From assembly GCF_036227485.1 (NCBI RefSeq), contig NZ_CP109479.1, forward strand, positions 4,960,001 through 5,024,000: a DNA stretch of 64,000 nucleotides, given 5' to 3'. This document shows, piece by piece, positions 34,488-43,603 of this stretch. The notes beneath the pieces are model-generated. The model made no database searches. It worked only from the letters and a program-made list of their open reading frames with translations, and had not been told where the DNA came from. The stretch is from Streptomyces sp. NBC_01451. Its GTDB lineage: Bacteria; Actinomycetota; Actinomycetes; Streptomycetales; Streptomycetaceae. The stretch's first letter is position 1. Each line of letters starts with the position of its first letter. The translations under genes were made by a program, and so were the position numbers.

Positions 34488-36071
34488 TCACCTCCTCGTC
34501 CGTGTGCGCAGGCCCACCACCGACACCGCGAAGCCGACGAGGGCCAGGGCGGCGACGGAGAGGGTGGCGGCGTACATCGCGTCGAGGAAGGCCCGGTCGG
34601 CCGTCGTCGCCAGTTCGGGCAGGTGGAGGGAATCGGCCAGTGAGCGGGCCGCCTCGGCGGAGGTGCGGGCCTGTTCCGCCGTCGCCGGGGGCAACTCCCT
34701 TACAGAGGCGGGGAGTTCGACGGTGTCCGACATGCGTGACCGGTACACCCCGGAGAGGATCGAACCGGCCATCGCCACCCCCAGCGTGCCGCCGACCTGT
34801 CGGGTGACGCTGTTGACGGCCGAGCCGGCGCCCGCGAGCTGCGGCGGCACCCCGCTCATCATCACGGCCGTGACCGGCGTACCGACCAGGCCCATTCCGA
34901 AGCCCTGGATCCACAGCAGCGCGGCGATGAACCAGAGGGGGGTTCCGCCGTCCAGCCAGGCGTACGCGAGGTAGGTGACCGCCGTGGCCAGGACTCCCGC
35001 CGCGACCGTCCAACGGGCCGTCAGACGGCGGCTCGCCGCGGGGGACGCCTGGCTGCCCAGGACGATGCCGATCGCGGCGGCGATCATCACCAGACCGGCG
35101 TCGGAGGGGGAGAGGCCGCGCGGGCCCTGGAGGTAGAAGGCCGCGTAGAAGAGGTGCCCGGCCAGTGCCATGAACGCGATCAGCAGGACCACACTCCCGG
35201 CCGCGAACCCGGGCTGCCGGAACAGCCGTACGTCCAGGCTGGGGTCGGGGGATCTGCGCTGGCCGGCGACGAACGCGGCCAGCAGCGCGCCGCCCAGCAG
35301 CAGGGGCAGGAGGACGTGGGGGCCGAACCAGGCCCGGCCGTTGCCGAGTTCGATGATCCCGTAGACCACGCCGCCGAGGCCCAGGACCGAGAGGGCCATG
35401 CCGGGGAGGTCCAGCTGTCTGCGCCTCGAACCCTTCAACTCCGGTACGACGGCTGCCACTCCGGCCATGCACAGCGCCACGATCGGCGCGTTGACGAGGA
35501 ACACCGAGCCCCACCAGAAGCTGTTGAGCAGCGCCCCGCCGACCACCGGGCCCACGGCCACCCCCAGGCCGCTGGACGAACTCCAGATCGCGATGGCCCG
35601 GGTGCGCTTCTCCTCCGGGGTGCTCTGCACGATCACCGACAGCGTCGCCGGCATCAGCAGCGCGCTGCCCGCGCCCATCGCCGCCCGCGCCACGATCAGC
35701 CAGCCGGGCGACGGGGCGAAGGCACCGGCTCCCGAGGCCACGCCGAACAGCGCCAGGCCCGCGAGAAGTGTCGTCCGGGGGCCGAAGCGGTCCGCCAGCG
35801 CACCGCCCGCGAAGAGGGCACCGGCGAAGACGAGGGTGTAGGCGCTCGCCACCCACTCCAACTCGGCCGGGGTCGCGCCCAGTCCGTCGGCCGGGTCGGC
35901 CAGGGTGGTGACGGCGACGTTGAGGACCGAGGTGTCCAGCCAGATCAGCATCTGCGCGCAGACCACGACCAGGAGGACGGGCCATGACCGGCGCGGGGCG
36001 GCCTTGCCTCCAGCGCTGGGAGCACCCGCGGCACCTGGTCCGCTCACGTCGCTCGTTCTCACTTCGCCCAT
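34488..36071 (-). CDS. MFS exporter, DHA2 (14-span) family
   Basis: 527 aa, overlapping the lyase gene by 13 bases. About 14 hydrophobic spans, with the loop motif ADRFGPRTTLLAGLALFG and the DHA2-type ASAYTLVFAGALFAGGA and LSVIVQSTPEEKRTRAIAIW. It probably exports the cluster product or a toxic diazo or nitrous intermediate, giving self-protection. It is co-transcribed with the biosynthetic genes. Confidence 0.88.
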   Translation of the reverse strand: MGEVRTSDVSGPGAAGAPSAGGKAAPRRSWPVLLVVVCAQMLIWLDTSVLNVAVTTLADPADGLGATPAELEWVASAYTLVFAGALFAGGALADRFGPRTTLLAGLALFGVASGAGAFAPSPGWLIVARAAMGAGSALLMPATLSVIVQSTPEEKRTRAIAIWSSSSGLGVAVGPVVGGALLNSFWWGSVFLVNAPIVALCMAGVAAVVPELKGSRRRQLDLPGMALSVLGLGGVVYGIIELGNGRAWFGPHVLLPLLLGGALLAAFVAGQRRSPDPSLDVRLFRQPGFAAGSVVLLIAFMALAGHLFYAAFYLQGPRGLSPSDAGLVMIAAAIGIVLGSQASPAASRRLTARWTVAAGVLATAVTYLAYAWLDGGTPLWFIAALLWIQGFGMGLVGTPVTAVMMSGVPPQLAGAGSAVNSVTRQVGGTLGVAMAGSILSGVYRSRMSDTVELPASVRELPPATAEQARTSAEAARSLADSLHLPELATTADRAFLDAMYAATLSVAALALVGFAVSVVGLRTRTRR

Positions 36072-37504
36072 CGGACGACGCCTCCGTTGCCCTCGTAAGT
36101 ACGCAGTGCTCGGTCGATCAGTGCGTCCGCCGCACCCGTGTAGCGGGTCGGGTCGAGCAGGTCCGCCAGATGGGTGGGGGGCAGCCTGGTTGCCAACTCG
36201 GGTTGTGTGGAGAGGAGTTCAGTCAGTGGGCGGCCGGTGGTTGCCGACTCGGCGGCGGCCGTCGACAGGAGCTTCTTCGCGTGTGCCTTGCCGAGCACCG
36301 GGGCGAGTACGACCGCCAGTCGCTCGGTGACGACGGCTCCGCCGGTCAGTTCGAGGTTGGCCAGCATGCGGTCCGGGTGGACGATCAGGCCCTCCGCCAG
36401 CTCCACCGCCGTGTGCGCCGCGCCGCCCGTCAGCCGCAGTGCCTCCCGCAACGGCTGCCACTCGGCGTGCCACGCCCCGGCCGGGCGCTCGTCCTCCGCC
36501 AGCAGGCACTGGGCCAACACCAGCGCGTATGCGGGGACCTGGCGGGCCGCCGACACGATGAGGGTGGCGAGGGCGGGGTTGCGTTTCTGTGGCATCGCGG
36601 ACGAGGCGCCTCGTCCGGCCGCCGCCGGTTCGGAGACCTCGCCGATCTCCGTACGGCACATTGTCTGCACGTCCAGCGCGAACTTGCCGAGCGCCCCGGT
36701 GACCAGCTGAAGCACCGCGCCCAGCTCGGCGATCGGAGTGCGTACGGTGTGCCACGGCAGCGTCGGCTCCGCCAGCCCGAGGGCCTTCGCGAACGGGGCC
36801 AGCAACTCGACTCCGCCCTCACCCCCGGAAGCCCCTCCCGCCCCGCCGTCCAAGGCCGCGTACTCCCGATACGCGGCCAACGTGCCTGCCGCGCCGCCCA
36901 GTTGGGCCGGCAAAGCGGACGCCACCGCCTGTACGCGCGTGCGGGCATCCGTGACGAGCTGCAGCCAGCCCGCCGCCTTCAGGCCGAGGGTGGTGGGTAC
37001 CGCGTGCTGGGTCAGGGTGCGGCCGGCCAGGACGGTGTGGCGGTGGGTGTCGGCGAGTGCGGCCAGGGCGGCGGCGGTACGTTCGAGGTCGGTGGCGATC
37101 AGGGTGAGTACGCGGCGGGCGATCAGCATGGCCGCCGAGTCGAGGACGTCCTGGCTGGTCGAACCCCGGTGCACGTACTCGGCGGCGGCCGGGTCCTTGG
37201 CGGCGACCACCTCCGTGAAGGCGGTGACGAGTGCGACGACCGGGTTGGCGGCGGCCCGGGCCGCGTATGCCAGGGCGACCAGGTCGAGGCGGTCCGCGTG
37301 GGCCTCCGAGACGATCGTCGCCAGCGCCTCGGCGGGGGTCAGCCCGACCTCGAACTGGGCCTGCGCCAGGGCCACTTCCACGTCCAGCATGGCCTGGAGC
37401 CACGCCTCGTCGGTCACCTCGGCAGCCGCGGGCGTACCCGCCCAGGTGGGCGCGAGCAGCCCCGAGTCGGTGCCCACGGAGGCGGAAGCCGTTCTCCCGT
37501 TCAT
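36059..37504 (-). CDS. Nitrosuccinate lyase-like protein (CreD-type, aspartase/fumarase superfamily)
   Basis: 481 aa, ATGA overlap with the CreE-like gene upstream. HRGSTSQDVLDSAAMLIARR and the signature loop GASSAMPQKRNPALATLIV are those of the CMLE/adenylosuccinate lyase group. CreD, FzmL and related members eliminate nitrous acid from nitrosuccinate, leaving fumarate. The family alone cannot exclude carboxymuconate cycloisomerase, but coupling to a CreE-like oxidase makes nitrosuccinate lyase much more likely. Confidence 0.78.
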   Translation of the reverse strand: MNGRTASASVGTDSGLLAPTWAGTPAAAEVTDEAWLQAMLDVEVALAQAQFEVGLTPAEALATIVSEAHADRLDLVALAYAARAAANPVVALVTAFTEVVAAKDPAAAEYVHRGSTSQDVLDSAAMLIARRVLTLIATDLERTAAALAALADTHRHTVLAGRTLTQHAVPTTLGLKAAGWLQLVTDARTRVQAVASALPAQLGGAAGTLAAYREYAALDGGAGGASGGEGGVELLAPFAKALGLAEPTLPWHTVRTPIAELGAVLQLVTGALGKFALDVQTMCRTEIGEVSEPAAAGRGASSAMPQKRNPALATLIVSAARQVPAYALVLAQCLLAEDERPAGAWHAEWQPLREALRLTGGAAHTAVELAEGLIVHPDRMLANLELTGGAVVTERLAVVLAPVLGKAHAKKLLSTAAAESATTGRPLTELLSTQPELATRLPPTHLADLLDPTRYTGAADALIDRALRTYEGNGGVVRWAK

Positions 37505-39648
37505 GCGCGTCGACTCCCTGGGCCGGAGATCCGAGGGGCGGCGTTCGACCCGTCCCTCGGCGACGGCACCTCGGAACCCTCCAGGCCCAGCACCGCCCGC
37601 GCGATCGCGTCCGAGTCCTCCAGCGTCACCGAGCCCACGCCCGGTCTGATGCCGACCGCCGTCACCCAGCGCACCCCCTCCGTCGGCACCCCGAAGGCGA
37701 ACCGGCGCGGGTGCGGTCGCCCCGACGCGTCCAGCACCCGGGGCGCACCGTCGGTCACCGCCATCCCGCCCGTCTCGTGGATCTCACGCACCTCACTCAC
37801 CTCGCGCACCGCAGATACCTCATGTGCTCCCTGTGTTCCATGCGCTTCAGCTGTCTTGGCCACCTCATGCGTCTTGTGGCGGTCCGGCCGGTACGGGACG
37901 CATCCGCCCGCAGCCAGCAGCCCCCGCAGCAGCGGACTGGCGCTGCGCCGCAGGTCGATGTCGGGCAGCCGGGCCTCGACCAGCACCTTCACCAGCACCG
38001 GCGCCTCCGCCACCCTCTCCGCGTCCACGAGGAAACCGGCCGAACGGGAACCGGCTTCGGCAGGGCCGCCCGTCGCGCCCTCCGTCGGCCGTACCCGCAT
38101 CCCCGGACCGACCACGTGCAGCACCTCGGCCTCGATCAGCGCGATCAGCTGCTCGATCCGGAACGCGGGCGGACCGATCGACGTGAACGCGTTCAACGGC
38201 GTGTACCAGCCGTCCAGTTCGGCCCGGTACGACTCGCCGACGACCCCGCCGTGATCGACCACCAGCCGGACCTCGTTGCGCAGGTCCCGCAACGCGTCCA
38301 GCGCCGCCTTCAGCGGGCCGTTCACATTGCCGAGACGGGCGGCGGCGACGTCCTGCCGCAGATATCCCAGCAGCCAGTCCCGGAAGTCGGCGCGGTCCGT
38401 GAAGTGCCGTTCCCCGTAAGGCTGTTCAATGCGCCGCCAGTCCCAGCGCCGGTCCGGCGGTACGTCGTACCGGTCGAGCAGGACCGACTCGGACTCGCGG
38501 CCCGCGAAGCAGGACCGTACGAACTCCGCCGCTGTCCCGGGGCCTTGGGCGGCCCGGAGCCACGCCTCGTAGTAGACGGTCCGGACCTCGCGGTCGATCA
38601 GGGGCCAGATGTCCGTGCGGAAGCCGACGGGGCGCCGCCGCAGGCCGGCGATGATCTCCGGGGTCAGGAAGCGGGGGTGGTGGCGGCCCAGCGCGCCCTT
38701 CTCGTTCTCCCCGCGCGCGTGGTACGGGACCCCGCGCCGTGAACCCGCGTACAGCACCGGCTCGTTGCCGCTCGGGATGTACACCAGCCCGGCGCCCCGG
38801 CCGTCCTGGTCGTCGCCCTGCTTGAACGTGCCGCCGCGGCCCTCGGTGAGCAGGGCCAGCTGGTCGAAGAAGTTCAGCCCGAGTCCGCGCAGAGCGACCG
38901 GGGTGCCGGGCCGGATGGCGCTCAGGTCGGCGTCGGCCGGGTTGGCGGGACCCACGTAGGCCACTCCGGAACCAGTACCAGTACCGGGGTCGGTACGTGC
39001 GTGGCGGGTGGCGAAGGAGTGCAGGTCGCGTTCCTCCGGGCTGGGGGTCGACCTGCCGTGTCCCAGGGCCAGGACGACCGCGTCCAGGCCGGTGAGCCGA
39101 TCGCCGTCCGCCAGGGTCACCGTCTGTCCGCCGTCCGGTTCGTCGGCCAGTGCGGTCGCGGTCGTCCGGTGTGTGTGGACCGTGACTTCGGGCGGGGCGG
39201 TGCGTAAGAGGTGCTGGAGGACCCATTCCAGGTAGTGGCCGTGGAAGGCGCGGGTCGGGTAGGTGTCCGGGCCGAGGCTCCGTGCCTCCGCCAGGACCCG
39301 GGCCGGGTACCCATCGGGTCCGAGGGTGCGCGCCCACTCGTACAGGCTCGGGCCCGGTACCGACGGGCCCGCGCACGGCACGCTGTCGTCGGTGAACAGG
39401 GTCACCTGGGAGGCGACCGTGTTCATCAGCAGTTCGGGCGGCTGGTCGGTGCGCCACACCGCGCCCGGGCCGGGCGGGTACGGGTCGACGAGGTGGACCA
39501 CGACCGGGCGGCCGGCCCGGCCCGCGTTGGCGCAGAGCCGCTCCAGCACCGAGAGCCCGCGCGGACCGGCACCGATCACGCACACGACGACGGCATCGCA
39601 GACGTCACCCGAAGAGACTGGTCCGGGTGCGGGGCCGGGTCCGGTCAT
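37501..39648 (-). CDS. Aspartate N-oxygenase-like flavoprotein (CreE-type)
   Basis: 715 aa from the ATG at 39648, which overlaps the stop of the SDR gene. CVIGAGPRGLSVLERL binds FAD. LLMNTVASQVTLFTDDS, YPTRAFHGHYLEWVLQHLL and VVLALGHGRSTP match the large FAD/NAD(P)-binding proteins that include CreE and FzmM, which oxidise L-aspartate to nitrosuccinate with NADPH and O2. A low-complexity stretch near residue 640 (AHEVSAVREVSEVREIHE) interrupts the C-terminal part. The pair with the lyase downstream should deliver nitrous acid for diazotisation. Confidence 0.78.
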   Translation of the reverse strand: MTGPGPAPGPVSSGDVCDAVVVCVIGAGPRGLSVLERLCANAGRAGRPVVVHLVDPYPPGPGAVWRTDQPPELLMNTVASQVTLFTDDSVPCAGPSVPGPSLYEWARTLGPDGYPARVLAEARSLGPDTYPTRAFHGHYLEWVLQHLLRTAPPEVTVHTHRTTATALADEPDGGQTVTLADGDRLTGLDAVVLALGHGRSTPSPEERDLHSFATRHARTDPGTGTGSGVAYVGPANPADADLSAIRPGTPVALRGLGLNFFDQLALLTEGRGGTFKQGDDQDGRGAGLVYIPSGNEPVLYAGSRRGVPYHARGENEKGALGRHHPRFLTPEIIAGLRRRPVGFRTDIWPLIDREVRTVYYEAWLRAAQGPGTAAEFVRSCFAGRESESVLLDRYDVPPDRRWDWRRIEQPYGERHFTDRADFRDWLLGYLRQDVAAARLGNVNGPLKAALDALRDLRNEVRLVVDHGGVVGESYRAELDGWYTPLNAFTSIGPPAFRIEQLIALIEAEVLHVVGPGMRVRPTEGATGGPAEAGSRSAGFLVDAERVAEAPVLVKVLVEARLPDIDLRRSASPLLRGLLAAGGCVPYRPDRHKTHEVAKTAEAHGTQGAHEVSAVREVSEVREIHETGGMAVTDGAPRVLDASGRPHPRRFAFGVPTEGVRWVTAVGIRPGVGSVTLEDSDAIARAVLGLEGSEVPSPRDGSNAAPRISGPGSRRA

Positions 39649-40571
39649 TCCTGGCCCAGCCCGTCGCGCCAGCTCGGCCGCACCGGCTTCCAGCCCAGTT
39701 CCGTACGCGCCCGGGCGTTCGACGCGCCGGCCGCCGAGGTCAGCTGGTGGGCCATGAACCAGCCGAGCAGCCGGGGTGCCATCGTCACCGGAACCGTGCG
39801 TGGCGGCGGGGCGTCCAGTGCCCGGGCGAAATGGGGCAACCACTGTGCTGCCGGGACCGGTTCGTCGTCCGTGATGTGAAAGGCGCCGGTGGTCTCCGAC
39901 TCCACGGCGGCCACCGCCGCGCCCACGGCATCCTCCACATGCAGGAAGGAGGTGATCCCGGCCCCGCCCTCGGGCAGCGGTAACCTCCCCGCCAGCACCC
40001 GCTGTCCGGTCCCGCCGGTACGGGCGTACGCGGTGCCGGGGCCGTACAGCGTCCCGTACCGCAGCACCAGCCCGCTCAACTCCCCGGCCGCTGCCAGGAC
40101 TTGTTCCTCCAGCTCGGAGACGGCCCGTACGGTGGACGCCCAGCCGGGGTCCGTGGCATCCACGTACAGGGGCGCGTCCTCGTCGACGACCGGGTCTCCG
40201 GTCGGCGCGGCGGCGAAGGCGATGGACTGCGCGACCAGCCGCCGGGCACCGGCCGCGCGGGCCGCCGCGAGCAGGTTGGCGGTGCCCTCGGTGCGCAGTC
40301 GCGCGGTCCGCGCGAAGGCCTCCGGCGGGTCGTCGCGCAGCAGCCGCAGCGCCGACAGCTGATGGACGACGACTTCGGGCCGTACGTCCGTCACGGCGGT
40401 CAGCAGCGCTTCCCGGTCGAGGGCGTCGGCGACCACGATCGCGTCCGCTTCCGGAGCGCGGGCCCGGGACTCCTCCCTTACCAGCGCGCTCACCTGGTGG
40501 CCCCGCGCCCGCAGCGCGCCCACCAGCGGATGTCCGACCACTCCGGTGGCCCCGGCGACAAGTATCCGCAC
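39645..40571 (-). CDS. NAD-dependent epimerase/dehydratase-family (extended SDR) enzyme
   Basis: 308 aa from a GTG at 40571. RILVAGATGVVGHPLVGALR is the cofactor site; LVLRYGTLYGPGTAYARTGG is the typical extended-SDR substrate region. The usual YxxxK is not obvious, the region around RAVSELEEQVL replacing it, so the chemistry may be non-standard. In this operon it might reduce or transform a diazo or ketone intermediate. An analogy to the NADPH-dependent step that removes the diazo group in avenalumic acid formation is only a guess. Confidence 0.7.
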   Translation of the reverse strand: MRILVAGATGVVGHPLVGALRARGHQVSALVREESRARAPEADAIVVADALDREALLTAVTDVRPEVVVHQLSALRLLRDDPPEAFARTARLRTEGTANLLAAARAAGARRLVAQSIAFAAAPTGDPVVDEDAPLYVDATDPGWASTVRAVSELEEQVLAAAGELSGLVLRYGTLYGPGTAYARTGGTGQRVLAGRLPLPEGGAGITSFLHVEDAVGAAVAAVESETTGAFHITDDEPVPAAQWLPHFARALDAPPPRTVPVTMAPRLLGWFMAHQLTSAAGASNARARTELGWKPVRPSWRDGLGQE

Positions 40572-40576
40572 GGCGT

Positions 40577-41146
40577 TCAGTCCTCCGTACCGTTGGTGAC
40601 GTCGGTGAGGGGTGCGCGTACGCGCATCAGCAGGCGGCACGCCTTGTCGCCGTCGCGCAGGCAGGACTCGGCGCGGTTCTCCGTCAGAGTGACGCCGAGG
40701 CCTTCGGACCAGCCCGCGTGGATGTCGGTGCAGGGGCACCGGTAGCCGTCCAGTGAACCGGCCATCCGCACCATGGTGACGGCGAAGTTCCGGCGCAACG
40801 TGAGGACGATCAGGCCGTCCTGGTCCGTCGCGTCCTCGACCTCCGTGGAGGCGTTGCGCAGTTCCGGCGGGAACATCCGGTCGCCGCAGTCGTCGTACCT
40901 GCGGCGCAGCTCCTCCAGGTCCTTGCGGGTGTCGCCGGTGGCGGGGAGCGGTCCCGACAGGCGGCCTACGCGCTGCCCGACGTGCGTCGCGACCTTGCGC
41001 AGCGCCTCGGCGTTGAGTTCGTTCGCGGCCTCCTGCCCGAACCGGCTCGCCACCCCCTGGTACCAGTTCGCGTCGTGCTGCCACCACAGCCGGTACGCCT
41101 CCCCGGCCCGGGCACGGTGGTTGACGTCCTCGGGACCCGTGCTCAT
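40577..41146 (-). CDS. V4R-like small-molecule-binding protein
   Basis: 189 aa, ATGA overlap with the ligase gene upstream and 5 bases before the SDR gene. It begins AYRLWWQHDANWYQGVASRF and ends with CTDIHAGWSEGLGVTLTENR...CLRDGDKACRLLM. That end, with Cys spaced around a GD turn, recalls V4R domains that bind small hydrophobic ligands or metals. No catalytic motif is certain. Its fixed place inside the operon suggests a pathway role, perhaps in binding an aromatic intermediate. Confidence 0.55.
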   Translation of the reverse strand: MSTGPEDVNHRARAGEAYRLWWQHDANWYQGVASRFGQEAANELNAEALRKVATHVGQRVGRLSGPLPATGDTRKDLEELRRRYDDCGDRMFPPELRNASTEVEDATDQDGLIVLTLRRNFAVTMVRMAGSLDGYRCPCTDIHAGWSEGLGVTLTENRAESCLRDGDKACRLLMRVRAPLTDVTNGTED

Positions 41147-42867
41147 CGCCGCTCCTCGGCCGTGGAAGCGGCGAAGCGGTCGCGCATCACCCGTTTGAGG
41201 ACCTTGCCGGTGGCGCCCTTGGCGACGTCGTCCGGCTTCATGCGCAGGGCGCGGGTGACAGGGGGAAACCCGGCGGACCTGAGAGTCGCGTTCACCCGGT
41301 CGGTCAACTCCCCGTCGGTGGGACCCCCTTCAGCCTCTCCCTCTCCCGCTGCCCTTGCCCCTTCCCCGTTCGCGAGTTGGAGGAGCGCGTAGGCGTGTGC
41401 CACTCCGTCGCCGTCCCAGTCCGCCCGTACGCCGTCCTCGGCGCCCCCGACGACCGTGCAGTCGGCCAGTTCGGGGAGTTCGCGGAGCAGGAGTTCCTCG
41501 GTGCGGGTGCTGAAGACGACGCCGTCCGGGGTGCGGATGGCGTCCGGGGCACGGTCGAGGTGGTAGAAGTTGCCGTCCTCGTCCTGGTGGGCGAGGTCGC
41601 CGGTGAGCCAGTAGCCGCCGAGGCGCATACGGTTCCAGGTCAGCGAGTCGTTCCAGTAACCGGGCGTGAGGGTGGGGGACTTGAGGCCGAGGCGGCCGAT
41701 CTCGCCGGGCGGCAGCGGGGTGCCGTCCTCGGCGAGTACGGCGGCCTCGGCGAAACTGATCGGCCTGCCGACACAGCGGGAGTAGGCCGAGGTGTCCTTG
41801 GTGTGCCGGTTGTGGAAGACGGAGTAGCCGGCCTCGGAGGAGCCGAGCCCGTCGACGAAGACGGAGCCGTCGACCCGTACGCGCCGCAGGTCCTTGCCGA
41901 TCGTCTGGTGGCTGCCGTACCGCACGAGGGCCCGGATGTGTGCCTCGTGCGCCGCGTCACCGGTGTTGAACCACACCTGCACGCTGGAGAGGTCGCGGGT
42001 CGTCAGGTCCTCGGCGGCCATCTCGCCGAAGGTGCCGGCGAAGGCCAGCACGGTGGTGGGCCTGAAGTCCTCGATGGCGTCCAGCACTTCGGTGCCGCGC
42101 TGGCTGGAGAGAAGCTTTATGTCGGTGCGCAGGAGAAGGCAGTACAGCAGCGTCGCGACCATCGCGTTGTGCGCGCCGGGCAGTCCGACCAGGGTGCGTT
42201 CCATGTCGGTGCCGGTGGAGTAGCGCAGGCGGTGCAGCTGCGCGTACATCAGTGTGCGGTGGGTGTGCGGAACTCCCTTGGGCATACCGGTGGTTCCGGA
42301 CGAGTGCGAGATGAGCACCGGGTCGGTGGGGTCGTGCCGGTACGGGTAGGAGGGCGGGAGCGAGGCGCGGTGTTCGGGGCGGATGTCGGCGGCGGTCACG
42401 CAGAAGCCGAGGCCGGAGCCCGAGGCCGGGTCCGGGGCCTTCGACGCCAGTACGGCGTGGTGCTCGCGGTCCGTGAAGGCGCCGACGGCACCCTGCCGGC
42501 GTACGTACTCGCGCGCCATGTCGGGCGCGAGGTTGCCGTTGACGAAGGACGGGATCGCGCCGAGGGACGTCAGCGCCAGGAAGTTCACCGCGAACTCGGC
42601 GCTGGAGCAGGAGTGGAGGGCGACGGGGTCGCGGGGGCGCACCCCGTGGGCGGTGTACCAGCCCGAGTAGGTCTCGACGACCTCCCGCAACTCCCCGAGG
42701 GTGAGGTGGGTGGGGCAACTGCCGTCGGGGGCGAGCCAGTTGCCGTCCATCCGGAGGACGACCTCGTCGCGTGGACGGTCGTACGCCGCCAGGCGCGCCA
42801 GGATGTTCCCGGCGCCCAGTTCGGTGTCGGAGCAGATCCGCGCCCGTTCCTGCCTACTGATGAGCAT
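41143..42867 (-). CDS. ANL-superfamily enzyme, candidate diazotase (CreM-like)
   Basis: 574 aa. The AMP-binding motif is PVLISHSSGTTGMPKGVPHT; WNRMRLGGYWLTGDLAHQDE is the hinge region; KGATGKVLKRVM carries the C-terminal lysine. The protein differs from the second ligase in the operon. CreM and AvaA7 are ANL enzymes that use ATP to couple nitrous acid to an aryl amine. Sitting beside CreE/CreD-like genes, this one is the best candidate for that step, although a CoA ligase role is possible. Confidence 0.7.
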   Translation of the reverse strand: MLISRQERARICSDTELGAGNILARLAAYDRPRDEVVLRMDGNWLAPDGSCPTHLTLGELREVVETYSGWYTAHGVRPRDPVALHSCSSAEFAVNFLALTSLGAIPSFVNGNLAPDMAREYVRRQGAVGAFTDREHHAVLASKAPDPASGSGLGFCVTAADIRPEHRASLPPSYPYRHDPTDPVLISHSSGTTGMPKGVPHTHRTLMYAQLHRLRYSTGTDMERTLVGLPGAHNAMVATLLYCLLLRTDIKLLSSQRGTEVLDAIEDFRPTTVLAFAGTFGEMAAEDLTTRDLSSVQVWFNTGDAAHEAHIRALVRYGSHQTIGKDLRRVRVDGSVFVDGLGSSEAGYSVFHNRHTKDTSAYSRCVGRPISFAEAAVLAEDGTPLPPGEIGRLGLKSPTLTPGYWNDSLTWNRMRLGGYWLTGDLAHQDEDGNFYHLDRAPDAIRTPDGVVFSTRTEELLLRELPELADCTVVGGAEDGVRADWDGDGVAHAYALLQLANGEGARAAGEGEAEGGPTDGELTDRVNATLRSAGFPPVTRALRMKPDDVAKGATGKVLKRVMRDRFAASTAEERR

Positions 42868-43603
42868 GGGTATGGGTCTCCGTCTCGTTCTCGTCGCTCG
42901 GTTCGGCGTGGGCGGTGGCCAGTTCGAACAGGCCCTGGATGCTGCCGGGTCGGCGCGCCGGCCCGGTGGATCCGGCGGATCCGACCGGCACCTGCGCCCG
43001 GGCGGTGGCGCCGGGACGGCCGAGCAGTACCGCCGCCGCCAGGCCCGCAGCGGCGGGGAGTGCCGGTTCCGGGCCCGCGCCGTGGGCTGCGGCCAGTTCG
43101 CGGTGGACGGCGGCCACGCGTTCGCTGCCGCCGAGTTCCACGGCCAGCACCAGGACCCGGTCGAGTTCCGGATCGTCCTCCAGCAACAGGTCCGCCATGG
43201 CGAGCAGTTCGGTCAGCGGGTCGTCGAGGGTGGAGATGCTGAACATCTGGCCGGTGATGCCGAACTCCCGGCTCATGTGCCCCAGTACGGAGTTGGCGGT
43301 GGCCTGCATGAACAGCAGTGGGTTGTGGACCCGCCCGGACACCATGCGCCGGCTGGCCAGATCGGCGGTGGTGGTGTCACCCGTCAGGCTGGCCAGCGCC
43401 ACGGCGGTACGGTCGCCGTCCCCGGGACGCGCGGTCAGGCACCTGCTGCTCACCTCGTATGCCAGCGGGCTGAACGCCGACTCCACGAAGCCGGGCAGCT
43501 TCGGCAGCGCGATGTCCTCGTCCCGGCCGGTGTTGTGGGTCGCGGTGGCGGCGGTGAGGACGGACAGGGAGGAACGCAGGGCGGTCCCGTGGGTCGTGGT
43601 CAC
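42854..43603 (-). CDS. Short ketosynthase-like protein (possible chain-length-factor partner)
   Basis: 249 aa from a GTG at 43603, overlapping the ketosynthase stop. LFMQATANSVLGHMSREFGI matches the thiolase-fold region around the ketosynthase active site but has Ala/Asn in place of the catalytic Cys. ELDRVLVLAVELGGSERV is the following strand. It is well under the 400 residues of a normal CLF. I infer a half-size, inactive partner of the ketosynthase. A low-complexity DENETETHTHAHQ end follows. Confidence 0.6.
   Translation of the reverse strand: MTTTHGTALRSSLSVLTAATATHNTGRDEDIALPKLPGFVESAFSPLAYEVSSRCLTARPGDGDRTAVALASLTGDTTTADLASRRMVSGRVHNPLLFMQATANSVLGHMSREFGITGQMFSISTLDDPLTELLAMADLLLEDDPELDRVLVLAVELGGSERVAAVHRELAAAHGAGPEPALPAAAGLAAAVLLGRPGATARAQVPVGSAGSTGPARRPGSIQGLFELATAHAEPSDENETETHTHAHQ

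Noticed and set aside
36059..37504. Calling the lyase a carboxymuconate cycloisomerase (PcaB) of the protocatechuate pathway
   Set aside because: No other protocatechuate genes are present, and it is coupled by overlap to a CreE-like oxidase, which points to nitrosuccinate lyase.
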